DNA from: Thiomicrospira pelophila DSM 1534
GTDB lineage: Bacteria > Pseudomonadota > Gammaproteobacteria > Thiomicrospirales > Thiomicrospiraceae
NCBI RefSeq assembly: GCF_000711195.1
Contig: NZ_JOMR01000001.1
Span: forward strand, 186,001-250,000
Length of the DNA: 64,000 nucleotides
Direction: 5' to 3'
Part shown: piece after piece, positions 52,561 to 61,353 of the stretch
Layout of the letters: each line of letters opens with the position of its first letter
How positions within the stretch are numbered: the stretch's first letter is position 1
Notes under the pieces: model-generated
Seen by the model: the letters and a program-made list of their open reading frames with translations, nothing else
What the model was told of the DNA's origin: nothing
Databases searched by the model: none
Position numbers and translations under genes: made by a program

Positions 52561-52584
52561 CCGACCACCAGGCCTGGTGGTCGG
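52561..52584. repeat. 24-base perfect palindrome between rph and rdgB
   Basis: ACCAGGCCTGGT (52567-52578) is enlarged to a perfect 24-base palindrome. With the preceding C, 25 bases (52560-52584) are identical to the centre of the 48-base palindrome at 58596-58643. It lies 28 bases after the rph stop and 20 bases before rdgB. Confidence 0.95.
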
Positions 52585-52603
52585 TCAGGCAAAAGGAAAG
52601 ACC

Positions 52604-53185
52604 ATGCAAACTTTGGTGTTAGCCACCAATAACGCCGGCAAATTACAAGAATTGTTGGCCTTGTTCCCAGATAAAGATGTGCGCCCGCAATCCGATTTTT
52701 TTAGTGAACAAGCTGAAGAAACCGGCTTGAGCTTTATTGAAAACGCCCTACTTAAAGCACGTTTCGCTGCGCAAAAAACCGGTTTACCTGCGATTGCAGA
52801 TGATTCGGGGATCGAGGTGTCGGCCTTAAATGGCGAACCGGGTATTTATTCGGCCCGTTATGCTGGAGTCGATGCGAGCGACACACAAAACTTGTATAAG
52901 TTATTAGAAGCGATGCATGAGGTACCTGACGATCAACGTCAAGCCAGTTATTATTGTGCGATGGTGTGCGTACGTCATGCAAATGATCCGACGCCGCTTA
53001 TTGGTTTGGGGCGTTGGCAAGGTGAGTTACTGCGCCAACCTAAAGGCGATGGCGGATTTGGTTACGACCCGATTTTTTATTTACCGGATTACGGATGCAG
53101 CGCCGCCGAAATTGACGCACAACTAAAAAACCAAATCAGCCATCGCGCCCAAGCGTTACAAGCTTTGGTCGCACAACTCGCCTAA
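52604..53185 (+). CDS. rdgB: XTP/dITP diphosphatase
   Basis: RdgB (HAM1 family) hydrolyses non-canonical purine triphosphates such as dITP and XTP, keeping them out of DNA. The 193-residue protein shows [16 protein letters not shown], the metal site [40 protein letters not shown], and [15 protein letters not shown] with [19 protein letters not shown] supports ATG 52604; the longer frame from 52577 would translate half of the palindrome. The last base of the stop codon is the first base of the next palindrome copy. Confidence 0.95.
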   Translation: MQTLVLATNNAGKLQELLALFPDKDVRPQSDFFSEQAEETGLSFIENALLKARFAAQKTGLPAIADDSGIEVSALNGEPGIYSARYAGVDASDTQNLYKLLEAMHEVPDDQRQASYYCAMVCVRHANDPTPLIGLGRWQGELLRQPKGDGGFGYDPIFYLPDYGCSAAEIDAQLKNQISHRAQALQALVAQLA

Positions 53186-53196
53186 CCAGGCCTGGT
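53185..53196. repeat. ACCAGGCCTGGT palindrome at the rdgB stop
   Basis: A perfect 12-mer whose first A is the last base of the rdgB TAA. Confidence 0.95.
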
Positions 53197-53226
53197 GCTT
53201 TGCAACAACTGAGCAAAACTTAATTT

Positions 53227-54426
53227 ATGATGCACTTTACCCAACCTTTGCCTTTATCACTTTATATTCACTATCCCTGGTGTGTGCAAAAGTGCCCGTA
53301 TTGCGACTTTAATTCGCATGATGTTAAACCCGGTATCGACTTAGTGACACAAGAGCAAGCCTATCTTCAGGCCTTGGTGAAACAGTTGGAATCGACTTTA
53401 CCCATGGTTTGGGGGCGGCCAATTCAATCGATCTTTTTTGGCGGTGGTACGCCTAGCTTAATGTCGGTGCAAGGTTTGAATTGGTTGATGTCGCAGTTGC
53501 GTGCCTTGCTGGGTTTTGGGTCGGATATAGAAATCACCCTAGAAGCGAATCCCGGTACGGTGGACGAAGCCAAGTTTGCTGGTTTTCGTCAGGCCGGAAT
53601 CAACCGGCTTTCAATTGGTATTCAAAGTTTTAATGCGGATCATTTAAAAGCGCTTGGCCGTATTCATAATGACCACCAGGCCTGGTCGGCGATTGAAGCG
53701 GCCAAACGAGCGGGCTTTGATAATTTCAATTTAGACTTGATGTTTGCTTTGCCGGGCCAGACATTAGAACAAGCCCAACAAGATGTGACGCAAGCCTTGA
53801 GGGCGCAGCCCAAGCATATATCGCATTATCAATTAACCCTAGAACCCAACACGCCTTTTTATCGCCAGCCGCCGGTTCTGCCGGATGAAGATTTGGCCTG
53901 GGATATGCAACTGGCTTGCCAGCAGCAATTAAAGCAAGCCGGTTATGCGCATTATGAAGTCTCCGCATTTGCGAAGCCCGGCCAGCAAAGTCGGCATAAT
54001 TTGAACTATTGGACATTTGGCGATTACATTGGTTTGGGGGCGGGTGCACACGGTAAATTAACCCTGCCGCAAACCGCTGAAATTTGGCGCTCTCAAATGC
54101 CGGCTTCGCCGGGTGCATTTGTGCATTTGATGGATAAACCTGCCGACCCAACCACCAGGCCTGGTGGTTCGCCGTCCTATGGACGTTGGCATAAAGTCGC
54201 TGCAAACGAAGTGACATTTGAATTTATGTTGAACGCGTTACGCTTGCAACGAGGCTTTGATTTGAGCTTGCTTAACGCCCGCACGGGTTTGGATTTAGCA
54301 TCCATTGAGCCAAAATTGGCACAAATGGAAAAAGAAAACTGGATAATTCGAACTGAAAATCAGCTAGAATTAACTTCTCAAGGTCAGAAGTATTTAAATT
54401 CGCTGATCGAACTTTTTTTGGAATAG
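53227..54426 (+). CDS. hemW: Heme chaperone HemW (radical SAM)
   Basis: HemW, once annotated as oxygen-independent coproporphyrinogen oxidase, binds heme and delivers it to proteins such as respiratory enzymes. The 399-residue protein has the radical-SAM motif YPWCVQKCPYCDFNSH (C-x3-C-x2-C), GGGTPSLMS, EANPGTVDEAKFAGFRQAGINR, LSIGIQSFN, and NLNYWTFGDYIGLGAGAHG. The fourth cysteine position after the motif is F, as in HemW and unlike HemN. Two full palindrome copies lie in this gene, read HQAWS and T-T-R-P-G-G, the latter in an insertion after a variable segment. Confidence 0.93.
   Translation: MMHFTQPLPLSLYIHYPWCVQKCPYCDFNSHDVKPGIDLVTQEQAYLQALVKQLESTLPMVWGRPIQSIFFGGGTPSLMSVQGLNWLMSQLRALLGFGSDIEITLEANPGTVDEAKFAGFRQAGINRLSIGIQSFNADHLKALGRIHNDHQAWSAIEAAKRAGFDNFNLDLMFALPGQTLEQAQQDVTQALRAQPKHISHYQLTLEPNTPFYRQPPVLPDEDLAWDMQLACQQQLKQAGYAHYEVSAFAKPGQQSRHNLNYWTFGDYIGLGAGAHGKLTLPQTAEIWRSQMPASPGAFVHLMDKPADPTTRPGGSPSYGRWHKVAANEVTFEFMLNALRLQRGFDLSLLNARTGLDLASIEPKLAQMEKENWIIRTENQLELTSQGQKYLNSLIELFLE
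53675..53686. repeat. ACCAGGCCTGGT palindrome in hemW (1)
   Basis: A perfect 12-mer read H-Q-A-W-S. Confidence 0.95.
54150..54169. repeat. 20-base palindrome in hemW (2)
   Basis: AACCACCAGGCCTGGTGGTT, perfect over 20 bases, read T-T-R-P-G-G in a loop-like segment (DKPADPTTRPGGSPSYG) that looks like an insertion relative to the family. Confidence 0.95.
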
Positions 54427-54433
54427 GTGATCT

Positions 54434-56530
54434 ATGAGACACAAAATTAATCGTGGCCTCAGAATTTTAGTCGTGGTGTTTTTCCTCGTGCCGGTGTTTG
54501 TATTGACGGCCTTTTTTGGTGCGGTCAGTTTAATGGACTTTAACCAATACAAACCTATGATAGAGCAAGAAGTGGCGGCCAAAACTGGCTATCAACTGCG
54601 CATAGAAGGCGAGCTTGAAACCAGTGTGATGCCTTTGCAGCTAAAAATCGGTCAAAGCCAATTACGTCACGAATTTTCTGAAAGTGATGAACCTTTACTG
54701 GCGTTTGAAAAAATCAATTTACGTGTCTCGTTAGTGGCTTTATTACTCCAGGCCAAGGTGCATTTATTGGGCGTAGAACTGTTCGAGCCGCGTATTCATT
54801 TGCAAGTGGATGACCAAGGTCAAACCAACTGGGGAACTCAGCTCGCGTCTGCTCACTCTAAACCTATATCCTATTTTAAACAGGCAACTTGGCAAAAGGT
54901 CAACGAAAATCCCGAACAAGTGATTAAACAGAGTGCCATGTTGGCTGAGCGTTTTGATATTAAATTAAGCAATGTCACGTTATATGATGGCTTGGTGAGC
55001 TGGCGTTATCCGGCGCGCAATCAACATTACGAGCTTTCCGATTTAGAGTTAATGGCGTTTGATGTTGAGCTTGGACAAGGCTTTGATCTTCAATTCCAAG
55101 GTCGTTTGAAAAACGAACAAACCGGGCATTACTATGATGTTGATCAGCAAGGTCATATGTCGATTGCTAAGGATATGAGGTCGCTCACGGTGAAGCAGTT
55201 GAACGCCGATATGACTTTATTTTGGCCGGAGGAGATGGATCGTAATGAGTTGAAAATCCAGCTCGGCTTAAACGGCTTGAAATGGCAGCAAGCGGATAAA
55301 CGCATTGAACTTGAATCCGCCAAATTGAAAGCGTTAGATGCCGAAACCAGCTTTAGCTTATCTGGTCATTATGGGGATAAACTGGACCTGGCCGGCCAAG
55401 TGGATATTGGTTATCTAAATCCGCGTCAATGGCTGAACTATTTTGAGCTTCCCTATCCTAACTTCGTTGAAAGCCAAGCCTTGAGCCAACTTGAAGGTCG
55501 TTTCAATTGGCAGTTGACGCCGCAAAAATCGCAGCTAGAGGATATGGCCTTAACGCTGGATAAAACTCAGTTTAAAGGTTATTTTAACTATCAACACAAT
55601 GGTCAGTCGAGCTATCAGTTTGATTTAGCATTGAATCAACTTAACATGGATTTTTATGCGGCACGTTTGACGCAAGCCTCAACAGAATCAGAAAGTCCCG
55701 CTACCAATGCGACAGATGTAAAATCAGCTAAGCCGATTAAAGTTACGGCTGAGAAAATCTATCTACCGATTGGTGTGCCAGTTAGCACCTTGCGCGAAAG
55801 CCAAATTCAAGGGCAGTTGCAAATCGATGCGTTACAAATTTGGCAAGGCCAGTATCAACAAGTACAGATGGGCTTTAATGCCGAGTATGGCAAACTTGAT
55901 ATTGCGCCGTTTGATGCGGATTTATACGATGGCCGCTGGCGCAGTCAGTTTAGTGTGGATGTAAATAATGATACACCGCAATATCACTTTAAAGGTCGGT
56001 TAGATAACTTAAACGCACAAGCTTTTTTGCGTGATGTTGCGCAATACGATTTGTTAAACGGTACATTATCGAGCCATTTCGATTTACGCACAGCGGGCAG
56101 TAATTTGGACGCGATAAAATACAACATGAATGGTTTGTTTAGTGCTGACTTAGTTGATGGCGCTTATTTAGGCGTGGATTTAAATCGTTTACTGATTGGT
56201 CAGCCAACCCAGGTGGGAGATGCTACGCGCATAGAAAACGTGCGTTTAGGTGGTCAAGTGGTGAAAGGTATTTATTACTTACAGCAAGCTACATTAAAAA
56301 GTGATCGGTTCGATGCCAAAGCATTTGGTAACGTGCATTTGCCGAACGCCACATTAGAAACTGAGTTGCAACTTACCTATCAAGACCCGCCCGAAGGTTT
56401 AGGCGTGCTAAAAGGTGTGAAGGTTCCGGTGAAATTAAGTGGATCGATTGTACAGCCAGATTGGCAAGTAGATATAGATAAGTTGCTGGGCGCAGATAAT
56501 GTAAAACGCTTAATGCGCTTTTTTAACTAG
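54434..56530 (+). CDS. asmA: AsmA family protein
   Basis: This 698-residue inner-membrane-anchored, periplasm-facing protein belongs to the AsmA family, linked to outer-membrane assembly and lipid transport. An N-terminal helix (ILVVVFFLVPVFVLTAFFGA) is followed by MDFNQYKPMIEQEVAAKTGYQLRIEGELE, the family start, and long beta-rich repeats (IKLSNVTLYDGLVSWRYP) to the C-terminal AsmA domain near LNGTLSSHFDLRTAGSNLDAIK. It follows hemW by seven bases and converges on rhlE. Bridge-like lipid transfer is the present view of the family; it was not tested here. Confidence 0.88.
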   Translation: MRHKINRGLRILVVVFFLVPVFVLTAFFGAVSLMDFNQYKPMIEQEVAAKTGYQLRIEGELETSVMPLQLKIGQSQLRHEFSESDEPLLAFEKINLRVSLVALLLQAKVHLLGVELFEPRIHLQVDDQGQTNWGTQLASAHSKPISYFKQATWQKVNENPEQVIKQSAMLAERFDIKLSNVTLYDGLVSWRYPARNQHYELSDLELMAFDVELGQGFDLQFQGRLKNEQTGHYYDVDQQGHMSIAKDMRSLTVKQLNADMTLFWPEEMDRNELKIQLGLNGLKWQQADKRIELESAKLKALDAETSFSLSGHYGDKLDLAGQVDIGYLNPRQWLNYFELPYPNFVESQALSQLEGRFNWQLTPQKSQLEDMALTLDKTQFKGYFNYQHNGQSSYQFDLALNQLNMDFYAARLTQASTESESPATNATDVKSAKPIKVTAEKIYLPIGVPVSTLRESQIQGQLQIDALQIWQGQYQQVQMGFNAEYGKLDIAPFDADLYDGRWRSQFSVDVNNDTPQYHFKGRLDNLNAQAFLRDVAQYDLLNGTLSSHFDLRTAGSNLDAIKYNMNGLFSADLVDGAYLGVDLNRLLIGQPTQVGDATRIENVRLGGQVVKGIYYLQQATLKSDRFDAKAFGNVHLPNATLETELQLTYQDPPEGLGVLKGVKVPVKLSGSIVQPDWQVDIDKLLGADNVKRLMRFFN

Positions 56531-56552
56531 CGCCCAACAAAGGGCGAGGTGC

Positions 56553-57875
56553 TTAAGACTCGGTTTTGGCGCGTGATGGTGTTTTGGCACGATCACGACT
56601 TGGCCAACGCGTGGTTTTAGGCTTGGTTGCACCAGTGGGTTTATGTCCACCTGAACCTCGGCGACCACTACGGTTATTGCCGCCACCGTTCGCAGCCGGA
56701 CGGCGTTTTGGTTTGCGGTCCATTGACGTTGCCGGCACTTCATGTTTTGGCTCAAAACCGTCTTCATAACGACGCGTTAATAGCTTGCCAGTTAAATGCT
56801 CAATCGCGGCTAACAATTCAACTTCATCCGCACTTACCAATGACAAGGCTTCACCTTTTGAACCGGCACGACCGGTACGGCCAATACGGTGCACATAATC
56901 TTCCGCGACATTCGGCAAATCAATGTTGATAACGTGTGGCAATAAGTCAATATCAATACCACGCGCGGCAATATCGGTCGCGACTAACACACGAATTTTA
57001 TTAGCTTTAAAGTCAGCAAGTGCTTTCGTGCGTGCGCCCTGGCTTTTGTTACCGTGCAAGGCCGCCGCTGGAATTCCGGCCGCCGCCAGTTTTTCAGTCA
57101 TGCGGTTTGCACCGTGTTTGGTTTTGCTAAAAGCTAAGACCTGTTGCCATTGATTGGTGGCGACTAGGTGAATTAATAATTCTGTTTTGCGTGCTTTATC
57201 CACTGGAATCACGGTCTGTTCAACCAATTCGGTGGTAACATTTGGTGCCGCTACCGATACTTCTAACGGTTGGTTTAAAAACTGTTTAGCTAGCTCACGG
57301 ATTTGGCCCGAAAAGGTGGCCGAAAACATTAAGGTTTGACGTTTTTTAGGTAGCACCTTCACAATGCGTTTCAAGTCGTGAATAAAACCCATGTCCAGCA
57401 TACGATCAGCTTCATCTAAAACTAGGATTTCTAGCTTGTCAAATTTGACCGCATTTTGCTGATACAAGTCCAATAAACGACCAGGTGTTGCGACTAAAAC
57501 GTCTACACCACGGCGTAATTTCATCATTTGTGGGTTAATGCTCACGCCACCAAAAACCACCGTTGAACTGGCTTTGATATGTTGACCATAATTCACCACG
57601 CTTTCGTGAACCTGTGCGGCTAATTCACGCGTCGGGGTCAATATTAAAGCGCGTACTTGGTTGGCGGCCGGCCGTTCGCCCTTGGCTAACAAGTCCAACA
57701 TAGGCAGAGTAAAACCGGCGGTTTTGCCCGTACCAGTTTGAGCCGCGGCCATCAGGTCGTGACCTTTTAATACTAAAGGGATGGCTTGTTGTTGGATAGG
57801 GGTGGGCGATGTATAACCTTCGTCATTAACGGCGCGCACAAGTGTTTCGGCTAAACCTAGCTCGGTAAATTTCAT
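56553..57875 (-). CDS. rhlE: ATP-dependent RNA helicase RhlE
   Basis: This DEAD-box helicase remodels RNA in ribosome assembly or decay. The 440-residue protein has the Q motif [31 protein letters not shown], Walker [38 protein letters not shown] in MFSATF, and [10 protein letters not shown]. The basic, Gly/Asn-rich tail (about residues 385-440; [15 protein letters not shown]) is the RhlE-type RNA-binding extension. The ATG at 57875 is used; the longer frame starts at a TTG two codons earlier. Confidence 0.93.
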   Translation of the reverse strand: MKFTELGLAETLVRAVNDEGYTSPTPIQQQAIPLVLKGHDLMAAAQTGTGKTAGFTLPMLDLLAKGERPAANQVRALILTPTRELAAQVHESVVNYGQHIKASSTVVFGGVSINPQMMKLRRGVDVLVATPGRLLDLYQQNAVKFDKLEILVLDEADRMLDMGFIHDLKRIVKVLPKKRQTLMFSATFSGQIRELAKQFLNQPLEVSVAAPNVTTELVEQTVIPVDKARKTELLIHLVATNQWQQVLAFSKTKHGANRMTEKLAAAGIPAAALHGNKSQGARTKALADFKANKIRVLVATDIAARGIDIDLLPHVINIDLPNVAEDYVHRIGRTGRAGSKGEALSLVSADEVELLAAIEHLTGKLLTRRYEDGFEPKHEVPATSMDRKPKRRPAANGGGNNRSGRRGSGGHKPTGATKPKTTRWPSRDRAKTPSRAKTES

Positions 57876-58069
57876 ATTCAAGTCTCATAAAGTAAGTGCG
57901 ACCTGAATCTGACAACCAAACCAAATCGCGGGTAAAAAGGATCGCCAAGCTTACAGTAGATCACCCAAAAAAGCGAGCAATCTGTTTACCTAGCTGAAAG
58001 GTTAAGAGTAGAATTTGGTTAGGCCAGTCCATCTGCGTTGGCCAGATAAATAAAATTAAGGAGTTTACG

Positions 58070-58588
58070 GTGAAAAAATCGACTTTATCTATATTAATCG
58101 CTGGGTTAGGGCTTTTTTTTACCCTACCTTCGCAAGCTTTGGTAGCCGAGTTGGCCGACCCTGCTTGGAATGGAAAAATGGTACCGAAAGGTATGCAGTG
58201 TCAAAAGTTTGGTGGTGAAGGACCTAGAACTCCAGCGTTGATGATCAGCGAAATGCCAGAACAAACCAATGTGTTAATTTTTGAATACAGCGATCGCAGC
58301 CATAAACCCATGGATAATGGTGGTCACGGAAAATTCGGCTTTGCTATAAATAATCAAGTCGATTCCATTTGGGTGCCACAGGTAACCGGACACACATTTA
58401 AACTGCCGAAAGGTTTTTTTATGATCGAAGCCCATCGCAATCCAAAATGGGATAAAGCCGGTGCGTATATGCCACCTTGTTCTGGCGGCAAAAATAACAG
58501 CTATTATGTGACGGTTAAAGCGGCGCAGATCATTGATGACCAAATTAAAATTCACGCCGAAACGGTGCTGGAATTAGGTAAATATTAA
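58070..58588 (+). CDS. Exported protein, possible PEBP-like fold
   Basis: The 172-residue precursor has a signal peptide (MKKSTLSILIAGLGLFFTLPSQA). The mature part has MQCQKFGGEGPRTPALMISEMPEQTNVLIFEYSD and later the PC segment AYMPPCSGGKNNSYYVTVKA. The order, a proline-rich strand, a D-x-D/H region and a P-P-C-x-G turn before a Y-rich strand, recalls phosphatidylethanolamine-binding proteins (YbhB type), but the match is weak. One disulfide between its two cysteines is possible. It starts at GTG with AAGGAG. The 48-base perfect palindrome begins eight bases past the stop. Confidence 0.5.
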   Translation: MKKSTLSILIAGLGLFFTLPSQALVAELADPAWNGKMVPKGMQCQKFGGEGPRTPALMISEMPEQTNVLIFEYSDRSHKPMDNGGHGKFGFAINNQVDSIWVPQVTGHTFKLPKGFFMIEAHRNPKWDKAGAYMPPCSGGKNNSYYVTVKAAQIIDDQIKIHAETVLELGKY

Positions 58589-58595
58589 GTTCGCT

Positions 58596-58643
58596 TAAGA
58601 ATCTGTCCCGACCACCAGGCCTGGTGGTCGGGACAGATTCTTA
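58596..58643. repeat. 48-base perfect palindrome with central ACCAGGCCTGGT
   Basis: The 12-mer at 58614-58625 is the centre of a palindrome with no mismatch over 48 bases. The left arm begins TAAGAATCTGTCCCGACC. It lies between two convergent genes and could form a loop-free hairpin in RNA or a cruciform in DNA. No long T run follows on either side. Confidence 0.97.
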
Positions 58644-58655
58644 CCTAATCTTTCA

Positions 58656-59285
58656 TTAATCGTTGCTTGCTCGATAACGCAGAATATCGTTACTGCCCTC
58701 TAGTAGAACCAGTTCTAAGCCCATTTGTGGATAAAGCCAACGTTCTAGACCATCATCCATTTTCTGAATTTCTTCAGCTTCGCCAAAACGTTTTATAATC
58801 GCTTCGCGTGATAAGTTGCGACGTGGCACGAGTGTGACTTCGTTAATTGGATAATCAAATAAGGCCAAGGTGTCTTGATTATTGAGCTGGATTTGACGAG
58901 CACCTTGTTTGGAAATGGTGGTGCGCGCCCCGCGTTCATAAAACGCTTCTAATTCTTGTTCGCTTAATGCCAGCTTAATCACCAACGCGCCATGAATGGT
59001 ACCAATGTAAGTGGAACCAAGATAAGCTTCGGCGGTTTTAGTACCATCCTGCATTTCAAATAATTTAACTTCGATGTCGCGTCCGTATAGATCGGTTACT
59101 TCTCTTAAGGTAGATTGGTTCAGTACCAAGCCGAGCGCGTGCAAGCGCCCTTGTTCATCGTAGCTGGCATTCCACGGAAGTTGGTTTTGATTTATATCGC
59201 TGTGATTGGCTGGCGCTAACCAAAGTAAACCAAAAAATAACACGATGGTTAGGGCGATTACCCAATATAGTGGACGGTTTTTCAT
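58656..59285 (-). CDS. Membrane-anchored protein, unknown
   Basis: I do not recognise this 209-residue protein. A single N-terminal helix (LYWVIALTIVLFFGLLWLA) would anchor it with the rest in the periplasm. The body is mixed alpha/beta, with LNQSTLREVTDLYGRDIEVKL and a similar second part, LSREAIIKRFGEAEEIQKM, which look like two related R/E-x-x-x-x-x-[YF]G turn elements. It lies 13 bases after the membrane protein gene upstream and shares its operon with an HPt gene. The frame is open to 59330; ATG 59285 is chosen because the earlier start overlaps the neighbour. Confidence 0.6.
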   Translation of the reverse strand: MKNRPLYWVIALTIVLFFGLLWLAPANHSDINQNQLPWNASYDEQGRLHALGLVLNQSTLREVTDLYGRDIEVKLFEMQDGTKTAEAYLGSTYIGTIHGALVIKLALSEQELEAFYERGARTTISKQGARQIQLNNQDTLALFDYPINEVTLVPRRNLSREAIIKRFGEAEEIQKMDDGLERWLYPQMGLELVLLEGSNDILRYRASND

Positions 59286-59298
59286 CGAAATTCTGATC

Positions 59299-59874
59299 CT
59301 ATTGTGGTTCTGGGTGATCATTAAATTCACCTAACTCAGGGTTAGACTTCTCATCACGCGGGATATATCGGGCAATATTTTTGTCAATGATACCTTTACT
59401 GGCATCATAAACTGAAATGCCGGTTTGCAAGAAAGTAATCAATACTGCAAAAAATATTAAGGCCCCGCCAAAAAACATGGTGATAATTTCAAAAATGGGC
59501 GTGGAACCGCCTGTGTCTGAAAAGTTATTCATCGCTAAGCCGCCCGGCATAATGAACTGTATTAGCTCGTAGGCACCAACAATAACAATTGCAGCGATAT
59601 AACTCGCAATTAATATGCGACCTCGACGCCAAGCCAATACCCAGTTAGCAGCTACATACCAAGTGTCTGATTGACGTTTTTTCTGACCATGAAAATATAC
59701 ATAACTCAATACCATGACAGAAATTAGCGGTATTAGGGCAAACATTAAAGGTTCGCCACTGGTCTTTAAAACTGAAAGCGATAAAAATAAGTGAGTGAGT
59801 AAGATATTTAAGTTAAATATATGATGAGGGTTTTTTGCGCGGTGCGCTTCGCTTTCAGTAATCTGGTATTGCAT
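59299..59874 (-). CDS. Multi-helix membrane protein, unknown
   Basis: This 191-residue protein is not recognised. It has four hydrophobic segments at about residues 20-38, 44-62, 86-106 and 128-150 (FEIITMFFGGALIFFAVLITF), with a basic stretch HGQKKRQSDTWYVAANWVLAWRRGR between the second and third. GAGG precedes the ATG. It sits between the HPt gene and the anchored protein in one minus-strand run, so the three may act together, for example as a membrane signalling unit; this is inference. Confidence 0.6.
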   Translation of the reverse strand: MQYQITESEAHRAKNPHHIFNLNILLTHLFLSLSVLKTSGEPLMFALIPLISVMVLSYVYFHGQKKRQSDTWYVAANWVLAWRRGRILIASYIAAIVIVGAYELIQFIMPGGLAMNNFSDTGGSTPIFEIITMFFGGALIFFAVLITFLQTGISVYDASKGIIDKNIARYIPRDEKSNPELGEFNDHPEPQ

Positions 59875-59893
59875 GAGATAACCTCAAGTTAAA

Positions 59894-60235
59894 TTAAGGG
59901 TTCAAATAATGCCCAAGAGCGGTTTCAAGTTCGCTATAGGCGTGTTTAATTTTAGGTAATAAAACTTTCGCTTTTTGAACTTCTCCGTCACGCCCAAAAT
60001 ATTCCATTTCAAGACATAACTTAGGAAGATCAACCGCACTGATATTTGATGAACTGCCTTTTAAAGTATGCGCATGGCGTTTGATATCGGCAGTATTGCC
60101 CTGTTGAATGGCTTTTTCAAGTTCATCTATTAAAGCGGGGGTAATATCTAAGTAGGTTTGCAAGATCGGCGCGAGGCTATCACCGATCACGCTCTTAAGA
60201 TGCGCTAAGCTTTTTTGGTCAAGTGGCTGACTCAT
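59894..60235 (-). CDS. HPt-domain phosphotransfer protein
   Basis: This 113-residue stand-alone histidine phosphotransfer protein relays phosphate between a hybrid kinase and a response regulator. The helical sequence has the HPt motif IKRHAHTLKGSSSNIS with the phosphorylated histidine in H-x-L-K-G, and a following helix DLPKLCLEMEYFGRDG. AAGGAAACACAG before the ATG supports 60235 rather than the longer frame. The partner kinase is not in this window; it heads the run of two membrane proteins downstream. Confidence 0.88.
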   Translation of the reverse strand: MSQPLDQKSLAHLKSVIGDSLAPILQTYLDITPALIDELEKAIQQGNTADIKRHAHTLKGSSSNISAVDLPKLCLEMEYFGRDGEVQKAKVLLPKIKHAYSELETALGHYLNP

Positions 60236-60366
60236 CTGTGTTTCCTTGTCACCCGAGTGAATTTCGTTAATAACCCAACATAGGTTCATTTAACTTGAAT
60301 GTTTGAAGTATAACGTAATTTGATCCGAACAAGCGAATCAGATTGAGCTCATTCTAGGATATTAAA

Positions 60367-60380
60367 CACCAGGCCTGGTG
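60367..60380. repeat. ACCAGGCCTGGT palindrome after pip
   Basis: CACCAGGCCTGGTG, a 14-base palindrome ending one base before the stop codon of pip on the minus strand. Confidence 0.95.
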
Positions 60381-60381
60381 C

Positions 60382-61341
60382 TTATTGCAAAGTAAAATGA
60401 GTTTTGAATTTATTGGTACTAGACACGAGTGCATGACTGATTTCATCTTCAAATGCGGAATGTCCAGATTGTTCACAAATAACCAGATCGGCGTTGGGTA
60501 AGGTGTTTTTCAAAGCAAAGGCTTGATTGATTGGACAGACCATATCGTAACGACCATGCACGATAATCGTTGGAATATGTGCGATTTTATGGGCTTGCTC
60601 TAACAGCTGATTTGGTGTCAAAAATGCCTTGTGGATAAAGTAGTGGCATTCGATCCGTGCCATCGCGAGCGCATGATGCGGATCCGCAAAATGTTGCACT
60701 ATGTCTGGATCCGTTTTTAAATTAGAGGTGCGACCTTCCCAGACTGACCAAGCTTCTGCCGCGCGCATTCTGGCGACCTCATCCTCACCTGTCAAGAGTC
60801 GGTAATAGGCTTGTACAAGGGACTGCCGGTCGTTTTGTTCGATTGGGGCGATGAAATCCTGCCAATAATCCGCATAAAACTCACTCGCCCCTTTTTGATA
60901 AAACCAATCCACATCTTGATCACGACATAAGAAAATGCCTCGTAGAATTAAGGCTTGGACAGTCTGTGGATAACTTTGTGCGTAAGCCAGCGCAAGGGTA
61001 GAGCCCCAAGAACCGCCAAACAATATCCATTTTGCAATATTCAAATGCAAACGCAGTTGTTCTAAGTCGGAGATTAAATGTTGAGTAGTGTTATTTTCGA
61101 GACTAGCGTGCGGAAGTGATTGTCCAGCACCTCTTTGATCTAACAGAATGATGCGATAGAAATGTGGGTCAAAAAATTGACGGTGACGAGCGGAACATCC
61201 ACCTCCCGGGCCGCCGTGAATAAACACGATCGGTTGACCGGTTGGATTACCGGATTGTTCATAATAGAGTTGATGCCCATCTCCTACCTCAAGAAACCCT
61301 TGTTGAAAAGGTTCAATCGGTGGGTAGAGATGGGCCGTCAT
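60382..61341 (-). CDS. pip: Proline iminopeptidase
   Basis: This alpha/beta hydrolase removes N-terminal proline from peptides. The 319-residue protein matches the S33 family: IEPFQQGFLEVGDGHQLYYEQSGNP, the oxyanion segment FIHGGPGGGCSARHRQFFDP, LLDQRGAGQS, the nucleophile elbow FGGSWGSTLALAYAQ, and VHGRYDMVCPI with the acid and a final GHSAFE histidine. It lies 12 bases after typA and probably shares its transcript. The palindrome follows its stop closely. Confidence 0.94.
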   Translation of the reverse strand: MTAHLYPPIEPFQQGFLEVGDGHQLYYEQSGNPTGQPIVFIHGGPGGGCSARHRQFFDPHFYRIILLDQRGAGQSLPHASLENNTTQHLISDLEQLRLHLNIAKWILFGGSWGSTLALAYAQSYPQTVQALILRGIFLCRDQDVDWFYQKGASEFYADYWQDFIAPIEQNDRQSLVQAYYRLLTGEDEVARMRAAEAWSVWEGRTSNLKTDPDIVQHFADPHHALAMARIECHYFIHKAFLTPNQLLEQAHKIAHIPTIIVHGRYDMVCPINQAFALKNTLPNADLVICEQSGHSAFEDEISHALVSSTNKFKTHFTLQ

Positions 61342-61353
61342 CGTCTCTAGGCC

